Positions 30,230-39,595 of a stretch of DNA of 64,000 nucleotides are shown piece after piece. The position numbers and the translations under genes were made by a program. The notes under the pieces are model-generated. The model ran no database searches, was not told where the DNA came from, and was given only the letters and a program-made list of their open reading frames with translations. Positions within the stretch are counted from its first letter, which is position 1, and each line of letters starts with the position of its first letter. Source of the stretch: Symbiodinium natans (lineage: Eukaryota; Sar; Dinophyceae; Suessiales; Symbiodiniaceae); contig CAJNDS010000155.1 in the NCBI GenBank assembly GCA_905221605.1, positions 77,501-141,500 of the forward strand, in the 5' to 3' direction.

Positions 30230-31075
30230 CTGCAAATACCGCACAAAACGGCAGAGGGTAGGAACAACATTTGTGGGTCAAAATTTGCCGGGATCCCCTT
30301 TGCGCCCTGCAAAAGTCCTGCAAATACCACACAAAACGGGAAAGGGTAGGAACAACTTTGCGGGTCAAAATTTGCCGGGATCCCCTTTGCACCCTGCAAA
30401 AGTCCCGCAAATACCACACCAAACGGCAGAGGGTAGGAACAACATTTGTGGGTCAAAATTTGCCGGGATCCCCTTGGCGCCCTGCAAAAGTCCTGCAAAT
30501 ACCACACAAAACGGCAGAGGGTAGGAACAACAGTTGTGGGTCATGCCGGGATCCCCTTGGCACCCTGGGACAGTCCTGCAAGTACCACACAAAACGGGAA
30601 AGGGTAGGAACAACTTTGCGGGTTAAAGTTTGCCGGGATCCCCTTGGCGCCCTGCAAAAGTCATGCAAATACCACACAAAACGGCAGAGGGTAGGAACAA
30701 CATTTGTGGGTCAAAATTTGCCGGGATCCCCTTGGCGCCCTGCAAATACCACACAAAACGGCAGAGGGTAGGAACAACATTTGTGGGTCACAATTTGCCG
30801 GGATCCCCTTGGTGCCCTGCAAAAGTCCTGCAAATACGACACAAAACGGGAAAGGGTAGGAACAACTTTGCGGGTCAAAATTTGCCGGGATCCCCTTGGC
30901 GCCCTGCAAAAGACCTGCAAAAACCACACAAAACGGCAGAGGGTAGGAACAACATTGTGGGTCAAAATTTGCCGGGATCCCCTTGGCGCCCTGCAAAAGT
31001 CCTGCAAATACCACACAAAACGACAGAGGGTAGGAACAACATTTGTGGGTCAAAATTTGCCGGGATGTCCATCTT
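30230..31075 (-). repeat. 88-bp satellite array, inverted orientation, ~10 copies
   Basis: Reverse complement of the array at 26876-28060. GGGTAGGAACAAC recurs at about 30257, 30345, 30432, 30520, 30605, 30690, 30767, 30855, 30943 and 31029. It has the same two alternating unit versions. With the forward array it makes a large inverted repeat around the C tract and AT palindromes. Confidence 0.92.
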
Positions 31076-31139
31076 GGGCTTATCGTCATGCGGTTGTGCT
31101 CAAACGAGACAGGAAAAATCATGATGATGGAGGGGGTGG

Positions 31140-31148
31140 TGGGGTGAT

Positions 31149-31186
<38 letters not shown>
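31140..31186. repeat. G homopolymer tract
   Basis: An almost uninterrupted run of more than 35 G. Its length is probably unreliable in the assembly. Confidence 0.9.
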
Positions 31187-31187
<1 letters not shown>

Positions 31188-31576
31188 AAAACGATTTTTC
31201 ACCTCCACCCCCTATGGCTGGCCCCAGTCCCTACTGGTCCCGGCACGTCGTCCGCAGCTGGACACTGGTCCGCTAGGGGGGGGGTACCCATTCAGCGCAA
31301 AAAAAAACAAAATTGCCTAGACTAAGATCTAAACGCCCAGGCCTCCGGCCTCGGCGGATTTCAATCAAACACATTGGGATGTGGAATGCACAGGTGTGGC
31401 ACGATCCTGATCGAATAGGTTGATTTTTTTGTGAGTCGAATTGCGATTGCGTAGCCCCTTCAAGATGTACCATGTAGAGGCATTCGGCTTTCAAGGCTGC
31501 CGAAGACACGCTGAGACATGACCTTGTGACAGCGTTCTTAATCCTGCCGAATCAGACGAGCATTGCTGGTCCTCAG

Positions 31577-31669
31577 GTGATGCTCGGCAGCACCGATACG
31601 ATCGCCCTGCACAGCAGTCTTTCCAACCGTTTCGTCCACGTGACGGACCAGGTGGAGTGCACACAGATT
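31577..31669 (+). CDS. Giant receptor gene: duplicate of trefoil exon 6, interrupted by a MITE
   Basis: Acceptor CCTCAG|GTG in phase 0. Reads VMLGSTDTIALHSSLSNRFV then HVTDQVECTQI, a duplicate of the exon at 23014. A MITE is inserted right at its end. If the insertion is in the exon rather than the intron, it changes the last codons; copy 1 gives TLRG then a stop in the same frame, so the donor is probably before the insertion. Confidence 0.55.
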
Positions 31670-31670
31670 A

Positions 31671-31969
31671 ATGTTGCACCCGCTTTAGTATCGGCCCCCT
31701 CTTTAGAGACAATCTGGCCGAATTATTCAGGACACCCTGACTGTTTGGGAGTCCCTCTTTAAAGCCAAATCGTCCGGGCGCCGTAAGAAAATTCCACGTG
31801 GCGCGCCTTTAAAAAAGATAACTGGGCATCGCTGCCCCTTTTGAACCTATCTAAACTCCTCCCTATTAAAATCATATGAGCCCGGGGCCGTGTAATCAGG
31901 CTCCCATCCACGCCTCGACTGTTCAGGGGGGGGGGGGGGGGGCCCCCCACACTAAAGAGGGTGCAACAT
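31671..31969. mobile_element. 299-bp MITE with TA target duplication
   Basis: The left end ATGTTGCACCCGCTTTAGT and right end CACTAAAGAGGGTGCAACAT are inverted repeats (about 18 of 20 matching). TA flanks both sides (31669-31670 and 31970-31971). The duplicated locus at 23101-23110 keeps the empty site CAGATTACTTTG with one TA. It contains a G17-like run at 31926-31942 and no ORF that I trust. The TA duplication suggests a Tc1/mariner-like or similar DNA transposase acting in trans. Confidence 0.9.
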
Positions 31970-32031
31970 TACTTTGCGAGGCTAGTGCCAGCCCCTCTTG
32001 AAAGATTTGTCTGGAAGCCGATTCTTAGAAG

Positions 32032-32110
32032 GTCGTGGATGGCAGCGATATGCGAAACCTGCAAGCCCCTGAGCGGAGGAGTTGGATGATTGCTTCATTT
32101 GTGGTTCGAT
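32032..32110 (+). CDS. Giant receptor gene: duplicate of trefoil exon 7
   Basis: Acceptor TTAGAAG|GTC. Same reading as 23168 (VVDGSDMRNLQAPERRSWMI). It is intact in both copies, so both could be used in the mRNA. Confidence 0.45.
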
Positions 32111-32418
32111 GGTTCCTACGGATAAACCAAGAACTCACACCTGAATCTCTGCCCAAGATTTATTCTAGTCCTCGCGAGCTGTGCCTACCATGCTCTATAG
32201 AGCAGCACAAAAGCTGAAGGTTGGAAGCTGATAACCCTTGTTTTGTTTTTTTGTTTCTTGAGCTTAGGAGCTTGCATGCTGTTCTCCCACTGTTCGGGAG
32301 TGTTGGTTTCAGGAGTATCTTGGAGATTCCAGGAGAGGTCTTACTACGATTTGGGGGTCTTGGGCCTTGAGCTGTTTGGAATTTTATGCATCACCGGCTG
32401 CGCCTGGATTCCTTCCAG

Positions 32419-32496
32419 GCAGACTCGGTTGCCAGCAAGGGAGAGAGCCTCACTTGCGACTTCGAGCGGGACCTGTGCGGGTGGTGGGCCGGCGAG
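32419..32496 (+). CDS. Giant receptor gene: MAM domain 1, exon a
   Basis: Acceptor TCCTTCCAG|GCA and GC donor GGCGAG|GCTAAG bound a 78-base exon, phase 0 at both ends. It reads GESLTCDFERDLCGWWAGE, the start of a MAM domain (CDFExxxCxW). MAM domains are extracellular adhesion modules. It joins in phase to 33438. Confidence 0.75.
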
Positions 32497-32520
32497 GCTA
32501 AGCCGAGGGCTGCTGCCGCT

Positions 32521-32543
32521 GGGTTTAAGGTTTAGGGTTTAGG
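32521..32543. repeat. Interstitial telomere-type repeat
   Basis: About three TTTAGGG-type units (GGGTTTAAGG, TTTAGGG, TTTAGG), in the intron just after MAM exon a. Confidence 0.75.
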
Positions 32544-33437
32544 AGTTGCTGCAGGAGTTTGGAGCTAAGCATGGGTCGGGGAGAGCGAGCCAAGAACAAA
32601 ACAGCGAGTCGCGCCAACCAGGCACAAACCCACGGGCAAGCAACCAAAAATGACAACGTAAGTTAGACAAAACAGCACAAGTAGGAAAGCCACGCGCGTA
32701 AGGCACAGCACTGAGGACATTCTGTTGTGTCCCGCACTTGCCATCATGCGCGCTGCGACGGGGACGTTGCAAGGCACAGTGACACTCTGATTGCGAAACT
32801 GCACAGCTTAAAGCAGCGCGGCCCAAGATTATTAGTTGCATAAAGTTGTTGCAGGGTCAACAGCGGGACCAGGGAATGCTTAAGATGTTGAAAAGTCTCG
32901 CAGTGTCTCCGACTCAGGGGCCCTCGGCGCGATTGGCCGAGAAAAGATTGTAGAATCGTAGAGGTAGCGCAGGGCACTGCCCCCATTGCATGCTGCCTGA
33001 ACACAGCGGCATTGGCACTCTTTCAACTAACCGGATGCAGTGGCGTAAGTTCCAGCAGTGAATCTTGCATTTCCCAGATTTGCGAGGCGGTTTCGCTATG
33101 CACCGTTCGGTTGATCATGTTCGGTTTGGGCTTGCTTGTCAGCATCGACTAGAAGGCGCGCAAGCAAGTCATGAGTTGAAATTTATCATTCCTGACCGGT
33201 TTTCCTGTCCAGTCAATAGCAACAACAAAAGCTGCCAGAGCTCTGCGTGAACTCGCGCTGGGAGGGGTAAGGTCCGGTCGCTGTTGCCGCGCTTTCGATC
33301 CGAGCGATCTTTACAACCGGGATCTTTGCCACAGCGATTAAAGTCGCAACAGCTCGAGTGATAGACATCGCGTGTATGCTGATGCATGCTGTAGTTGCTT
33401 TTACCCTTTTTGTTGGCTTAATTTTATCAGGCCGTAG

Positions 33438-33569
33438 GCACTGACATGCTGGCATTGGGAGGCTTGGATGCGGAGAGCTGGCTCAACGCCGTCATCCGGC
33501 ACTGGGCCATCGGCTGCTTTTCAGGGCAGCTATTACATGTACGTGGAGGCCAGCGGCAATCAATACGAG
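33438..33569 (+). CDS. Giant receptor gene: MAM domain 1, exon b
   Basis: Acceptor GCCGTAG|GCACTG. Reads EAWMRRAGSTPSSGTGPSAA then FQGSYYMYVEASGNQYE, the central MAM signature (W-x-R...G.TP...TGP...YMYVEAS). The GC donor TACGAG|GCCAGA joins in phase to 33731. The internal TTTTCAG at 33518-33524 looks like an acceptor but is coding. Confidence 0.8.
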
Positions 33570-33730
33570 GCCAGACCTTTTGTATGGATTGTTGGGCTGG
33601 GGTGGGTTCGCGCGCGATTGGGTTGCTCTGACACGGGCGAGGTTGCGTAATGCAAAAAAAGACGAGTGGACTAGGGTTTGCGTTGGCCATCTGTCAGGCA
33701 CGGTTGTCAAAACAGTGTGCGTCCGCTGAG

Positions 33731-34240
33731 GAGTTCGTGCTTCAAAGCCCAGTCTTCCCAAAGGATGACAACACAGGGTATATCTCCTTCCTGTACCATA
33801 TGTATGGAACTGGCATGGGCAGTCTGTGGCTGCAAGCCTGGGTTGGTGGAACCTGGACAACTGTGTGGTCAAAATCCGGCAACCAGGGAGAGACCTGGCA
33901 CTTTGCAGCGGCTGCGCTGGACAAGAATGCTAGAGTTTTGCGCTTCCTGGGCATGACCGGAGGTGGGAAAAGCGACATGGCCCTGGATGCGATCAAGTGG
34001 TCAGAGGATGAGTCAGATGCCACACTGCCACGAATTTATCTCAGATCTGGGCCTTGTGAAGTTGATGGGTTTTGTTTGCAGAATCCTAGCTTCCCTGAGC
34101 TGGGCCCGGCTGATCTGGAATGCGAGTTCACGAGTTCTGCGCCGATGCACACCACGCATTTCGAGGCGGCTGTACCGGCCTTCGGTTCGGTTTTGATGTA
34201 CCGGTCTGATGGTGAAGGAGAAGAGCACAGTGGTCTTCCA
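33731..34240 (+). CDS. Giant receptor gene: end of MAM 1 and a CUB-like domain
   Basis: Acceptor CGCTGAG|GAG. Reads FVLQSPVFPKDDNTGYISFL, then YHMYGTGMGSLWLQAWVGGT, and GNQGETWHFAAAALDKNARV, completing MAM 1. From about 34040, CEVDGFCLQNPSFPELGPAD resembles a CUB start. The end near 34240 (CTTCCAG|GTCCAC) is a guess. Between 34241 and 34932 I see nothing supported. Confidence 0.75.
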
Positions 34241-34932
34241 GGTCCACAAGCATATCCTCCCGTTGGGAACGAGGCACCTGCTTTTTTAATATGTGGGTTG
34301 TTTGCCATCATGCTTGCAGATCTTTGTGGTTCCCTGAGCCTATTCAGGTGAGGTTGGTTGCAAACTCTCAACCTACCAAAATCCGATTATGCGTGCAGAG
34401 GCTGGTCGGTCAGTTCTGGGATGTGGTTGAACTTGCCGAGAGAGAAAGTTGAAGATTCGCGATGATGTTCTCAGACCTTGCGTTGTGTGTGCAGAATGTT
34501 GATTTCCGGTAGGATTTGAGAGAGCACATGCTGAGAGGTAGGGGAGACAAAGCGCACCAGAGGGAAAGACACACCCACGGAGCACACTTCTGACTGCTGG
34601 AGCCATGTGCAACGCTGCCTGCGCCGAAAGCAGAAATCAGGAGCGGCAACATTGAACACGGTACCCCCCCTGAGGTTCTTACTCATTCTTACAAGTCCTG
34701 TGAATTCCTGGTAGTCGGCCCACAGGAACACACCTTGGAGCGATGTACCCGATAAGTGTTCTACCGGTCTATTGCCCGTGCAGGTTCTGCGCAACAGTTC
34801 TTAGTGTTATATGCCCACAGTTGACTGTTGCCGTCTGCTGTCGCTCGACGACTTTATTTGCAGGCGTTAGTTGTCTCATTGATCCACTAATGGATGCATC
34901 CCCACACCCCCTACCAGTCATCCCTTTTTCAG

Positions 34933-36804
34933 GCCGGTGCCCAGCATCGTGAATGTCACATGCGACTTTGAGCAGGATGAGTGCAGCTGGCAAGGATGGC
35001 AAAGATCCCAGGGCAATGCCAAGACTGGGGAATGGTATATGACCAGCAATGGTGAGGGCATCTTGCTCAGCCCGCTCTTCCCGGCAGAGCCCCATTCCAA
35101 AGTGTTGCTGTTCTCTTACCGTTCGGGTCAAGGTGGCCAGCTCCAGCTGCGAGGCCGCAGCAGCGGCTGTACCTTCAACTGCTGGACGAAGTTGTGGGAG
35201 GTCAAAGGCGCGCAGGATGAGACCCAGGCTGACATCTGGCATGAAGCCAAAGTTGTGATTCCAGCTTATGTTGTAGGACTGCAGTTCATGGCAGTAGGCG
35301 ATGCCGCTACCACCAGTGCAGCAGTGGACCACCTCCTCGTGGTAGAATTTGTGGATTCGAACCATTTCGCAGAGCTCTCTCTCGCTGGGGCGCGTTCCTG
35401 CATCCTACACAAAAGCACAGGTGAGGTCCGTTGCTGGGGGGAGGGCGGCTTGCTTGGACAAGGATTTTTTAGTGAATTTAGCAGCGATGAGGATATCGGA
35501 GATTCGCCTCTCGAGATGCGCAACCTGCCCTCGATTGACTTTGGTTCAGGCCGCACTGTACGCCAAGTATCGGCCGGCAACACGCACACGGCAGTCTTGC
35601 TTGATGACGGAACGGTCAAGACCTTCGGATATGATCACGGCACAGCGCAGAACCGGCTGCCTCTCGTTGACTTGGGACACAACCGCAAGGCATTAGAGGT
35701 GGCAGCCGGAAATATGGGGGTAACTTGCATTTTGCTGGATGACTACATTGTCAAGTGCGGGAGGAACGGCATCATCGACGTCCCCCTGGATCTGGGAACG
35801 GGCCGCACAGCGCGGCAAATTTCCCTTGGTCACCACTCCCACCTCTGCGTACTTTTGGACGATGGGACCGTCAAGTCCTGGCCTCCACTCTGTAAGGAAA
35901 CTTGGTCCGGCGAGGCATGTTTTCAAGACATGCCTTCTGGAGATACCGTGCCGACGGTGGACTTAGGAATCGGCACAGTCCGAGAAATTCATTGTGGCAC
36001 ACACTCTTTTCCGAGTTGTGCACTAACGGACGATGGCAGGGCAATGTGCTGGGCTGCAGAGGCTGACAGTGCAGCAACCCAGCTTGGCGTTGGTTCTCGC
36101 ACAGTGCGACAAACCACCACCGGCTGTGTCCTTCTGGATGACTTCTCCGTGAAGTGTTATGGAGAGGGGGCTGTGGGCACGCTTGGGCAAGGGAATACAG
36201 CAGATGTTTCAGACCTTGGGGATTCCTTACCTCCTATTGACTTGGGTACTGGCCGCACTGCGCGCCGCATTGCAAGCAGTGAGGAACATGTTTGTGCAGT
36301 CCTTGATGATGACAGCATCAAGTGTTGGGGCTTTGGGACTCGTGGCCGGCTGGGCCAGGGGAACACACTGACCATAGGCGACGATCCCAACGAGATGGGG
36401 GACTCCTTGCCCCCCATCGACCTGCAGTCTCCCATCACCGAGGCCTCAGTGCAGGTGCGCCTCCATGGCGATGGCAGGAGTTCAGCGTTACGTGGGCAGG
36501 TGCAGGTGCTGTACGAAGGCGTGTGGGGTGCCGTTTGTGACGATGGCTGGGATGACGTCGATGCCAGGGTCCTCTGCAGACAGCTGGGGCTCGCAGGTGG
36601 CAAGAGCATCTCCCGGTTTGGGGAAAGTGGACGTATGTGGATGCACCGTGTGGCCTGCTTTGGCCACGAAACCAACCTTGGCCACTGCCCTTTCCGAGGT
36701 TGGGACGTGCATGAGTGCGACAAATCGGAAGCGGCCGGCGTGGAATGTGAATTTGACGCATGGAGCGATTTCTCTACATCGGTCAGCCCAGCCAGTCGCA
36801 CGAG
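34933..36804 (+). CDS. Giant receptor gene: MAM 2, seven RCC1-like repeats, SRCR domain (one exon)
   Basis: Acceptor CCTTTTTCAG|GCC. The 1.87-kb exon is open throughout. Counting from 34937, residues ~1-140 are a MAM domain (VTCDFEQDECSWQGWQRS; LLFSYRSGQGGQLQLRG). Residues ~145-500 hold about seven RCC1-like repeats with the pattern [AS]xGxxHxCxLLDDGxVxCWG (for example HTAVLLDDGTVKTFG, SHLCVLLDDGTVKSW, HVCAVLDDDSIKCWGFG), a putative beta-propeller. Residues ~505-605 are an SRCR domain (VWGAVCDDGWDDVDARVLCR; GHCPFRGWDVHECDKSEA). The end is at CGCACGAG|GACTGA, a GA donor, which joins in phase to the kelch exon. The product is an extracellular recognition segment; MAM and SRCR are typical of receptors. 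Confidence 0.85.
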
Positions 36805-36964
36805 GACTGACTTGGGCTCAGGAGTGTCAGTTTAGTTCTGGGCTGCAAGATGCGGGGATATGCGGGGTGTGGTGGTGAGTGCGAAGCTGTAGTGTGCAGC
36901 TCTAAGTCCAGTCTACGTAACACCACAAAGCCTTCCAAACTGAGTGGGGTTTCAGTCTTGCAAG

Positions 36965-37476
36965 GCACGCCGCTGCGTGGCTGACCAGCCGCCAATCCAT
37001 GCTTGTCTATGCCGGGGAGGCCAGTGCTCACTTCAACTTCTTTGAGGACGTGTGGCTATACGGTTTGCTTTCGCAGTCATGGACGCAGCTAGCGCTGCCT
37101 GCCTCCGGCCCATCCTCCCGGGCAGGGCATTCCAGTGTCTGGGACGAAGCCGACGAAGAGTTGCTGATTTTCGGTGGTCAGTATGGCACGGATGTTTATG
37201 GCGATCTCTGGATCCTAAGCCTTCGGAACAGTACCTGGACACGGTCAAATGCCGCGAGCCCACAAGGCCGTGCTGGGCATTCTGCCACTTGGCAGCCCTT
37301 TCAGCGGGCAATGCTGGTTTTCGCCGGCCAAGGGTCGTTCTTGCTGAATGACCTTTGGATGTACCGTGCGGAGGCCCAGACGTGGAAGCAGCTGCACAGC
37401 TCGGGCGGCCCTGCGCCACGAAGCCGCCACTCTGCTGTGTGGGACCAAGCCACGGAGGCGATGCTGGTTTTCGGAG
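36965..37476 (+). CDS. Giant receptor gene: kelch repeats, exon a
   Basis: Acceptor CTTGCAAG|GCACGCC. With the previous exon it reads PASRTRHAAAWLTSRQSMLV. Three kelch-type blades follow, each R-x-x-H-[ST]-A-x-W...[ML][LA][VI]F[GA]G: RAGHSSVWDEADEELLIFGG, RAGHSATWQPFQRAMLVFAG, RSRHSAVWDQATEAMLVFGG. Kelch propellers bind proteins or sugars. The GC donor TCGGAG|GCTGGGC joins in phase to 37582. Confidence 0.85.
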
Positions 37477-37581
37477 GCTGGGCATTTTTTTTTCCTTTAG
37501 ATGTAAAACACATACAGTATGACCTGAACCTCTGAGATTCGTAAGGGCCTTCAAGAGTCTTGTGTGCGCTGGTGTTCGCAG

Positions 37582-37739
37582 GCTGGGCTGGCTCGGGACC
37601 TCTGGCGGACCTCTGGCACTTTGACAGCTGGCGCCAGATCTGGAGCCAGCTTAACCCACTGAGCCCGCGGCCTTCCCTTCGGTACGGCCATGTGGCCGCC
37701 TGGGACGACACGTCCATGTCCATGCTGGTGCATGGTGGT
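37582..37739 (+). CDS. Giant receptor gene: kelch repeat, exon b
   Basis: Acceptor TTCGCAG|GCTGGGC. Reads WAGSGPLADLWHFDSWRQIW, then RYGHVAAWDDTSMSMLVHGG. The GT donor GGTGGT|GTACAG joins in phase to 38367. Its intron (37740-38366) shows nothing else supported. Confidence 0.8.
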
Positions 37740-38366
37740 GTACAGCAGCAACAGGCTCAGTGACAAATGCTTGGACAGAGTCCGACGGGATGCTTTCTAC
37801 TGTTGGGCTTTGCATGGGGCTAATCGGTTTTTGCTAACTCATGTGTGTGGGCAGCTAGGAATGTGCCACTGGATTTTGCTGCCCATGCTCTACATGTACA
37901 TGGTAGTCGATTTCCTCGTGCAAACTCACGCCTAATTATGCATTCAGGCCTTTCTCCAGTCATGTCCTATCGCCGAGCTTGTGTCAGCGCACCCACGCGT
38001 ATCCACACCATGCGCTTGCATGCCCCTGAGCGCGGGCATCCGTGGGCACCCACCCGAGACTCTCGTGCGTGAACAGCAGGTGGCCCCCTTCCCTCGCGTG
38101 CCCCGCTGGGGCCAGGTGTCCAAAAGCCTTGATATCCCATCCGAGCAGAACGATGGCTTTTGCCACACCAAATGAGAAGTCTAACATATCAGGTCGACTG
38201 TTTGCTGTGATTGTTGGGGCGTTGTTGGTTGTTGTTGCCAGCAGGTCTAGCTTTCCTTGCAGCCTTATGTGAGAAACTACCATGATAGATGTGTGTACAT
38301 GTGTGAATAAGCTACAGGTTTGGGCTGTCTGTGGCGCGGTTTCATTGTGAGCCGTGCTGTGTGCAG

Positions 38367-38811
38367 GGCGAGTTCAGTTATGCCGGTGATCTGTGGAATT
38401 ACAGTTTGCTCGCAGACTCCTGGACACCATTGGGCCTCAGCTCGACAAACTACCAACCGGCGGCCCGTTCGGGCCACACGGCTGTTTGGGATTCAAGCTC
38501 CAGAAGTTTGCTCGTTCACGCTGGTTTCGATGCGTCCTACAAAGGCGACTTTTGGCGGTATCTTGGCACAGAAGTGCCGCAGGCACTTGTCGTCGAATGT
38601 GTTCTCGGCCAGGCTTGTTCTGTTGAATACCAGGGCGCCCTCCCAGCGGGAACAGCCTTCATGGTCTCGGACTCGGACGACTGTTCGACGGACAAGTTTC
38701 TTGATCAAATATTTTTGGTGTCTGAGAGCTCTCAACTGGACTTTGTCAGCGACATGTCGCAAATGGCTCACGGAGATGTTAGCAATGCTTCATATATCAA
38801 CATCGAGCCAG
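38367..38811 (+). CDS. Giant receptor gene: kelch repeat and first half of a CWC module
   Basis: Acceptor TGTGCAG|GGC. Reads GEFSYAGDLWNYSLLADSWT, then RSGHTAVWDSSSRSLLVHAG as the last kelch blade. From about 38590 it reads VVECVLGQACSVEYQG, the start of the cysteine module that dominates the next exons. The GT donor GAGCCAG|GTCGGG joins in phase to 39596. Confidence 0.75.
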
Positions 38812-39595
38812 GTCGGGGACCCAGACATGAGCAGTTGGGGTCAGTACGGCTGAGCGCAGACCATAAAGCTAAAAACAAGCTTTCTAGTCCGCATGGCCGA
38901 TGTTTGTGTGGAGGTCCGTCTTCGCATGTTCTTGCCTCCTGCTAGTCGTGCAGGCACGGGTAGCGTAGATGTTGAACAAACTGCGCCACCTTGCGGATGC
39001 ATGGTCTAAATGGCCAAATAAACTCAACAAACGGCGAAATCATGTTTATTTTCGTTGTGGTTTCGAGGACATATTCGCGTGCGCCTAATTCGGAGAGCTT
39101 GTCGCTTAAATCAGCGCCATCTTGTGAACACAACACGTTTCTGTGCTTCAAAGCTGTGCACCATCTTGTGGAAACGCGCTTGAATATTCATATCCTTATT
39201 TTCGATGCACATCCTCAGGGAGGCAGTCGACTGTGGAAGGAAAGCTCTTGAAAAAAGGGTTGGGGAGTCGAAGAAAGCAGGAAGATCGGGAGAAGGAGGG
39301 CGAAGTGAATAAGAGGGGTGATGCGAGATGAAGAGAGAGAAGGGCTGAGATAACGTGATGACGACGGTGACGCGAAGCCAAAGAATCTCACTGGCACCGC
39401 CACGTGCGGGGTCAGCAGATATGCAGTTCTGCCGCTGTGTACACGCTACAGCACGACATGGAGTTGCGACTCTGTTTCCATTCATTCTGTTTGCGTTTAT
39501 CACTTTCTTCTGCTGGCGTAGTTGGTCGGCTCGGAAGAAGCAAGTTCAGCGTGCGGGCGCATATCCTCACCAGCACGGTTGTGAGATGGACTAAG

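Larger units (their letters stand above)
23951..31357. mobile_element. 7.4-kb satellite-rich insertion within the duplicated unit
   Basis: Compared with copy 1 (AGTAAATTTCAATC at 22689), copy 2 is interrupted after GTAAATT at 23950 and resumes ATTTCAATC at 31358. ATT is therefore present on both sides (23948-23950 and 31358-31360), like a 3-bp target duplication. The ends carry related GC-rich words (GCCGCCTCGGCG and GGCCTCGGCGG). The inside holds only tandem and inverted satellites and G/C tracts; no transposase or replication gene is visible. It may be one non-autonomous element or several nested insertions and expansions. Confidence 0.65.
23844..32370. repeat. Tandem duplication, copy 2 (split by a 7.4-kb insertion and a MITE)
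   Basis: Positions 23844-23950 match 22583-22692. The match resumes at 31358 and continues, with indels, to about 32370 (the text GGTTTCAGGAGTA at 23547 and 32306 is shared). Copy 2 also lacks about 140 bases found near 23350-23490. Confidence 0.8.

Noticed and set aside
26876-31075. CRISPR-like repeat array
   Set aside because: The 88-bp units are head-to-tail with no unique spacers, exist in both orientations, and the genome is clearly eukaryotic. It is a satellite.
26860-31320. Several ORFs of 100-180 codons on both strands across the satellite arrays
   Set aside because: They arise because the 88-bp unit has few stops in either orientation. The same peptide recurs in all frames, and there is no start or domain.
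33518-33524. Splice acceptor TTTTCAG inside MAM exon b
   Set aside because: The MAM signature reads through it without a break (SGTGPSAAFQGSYYMYVEAS), so it is coding.
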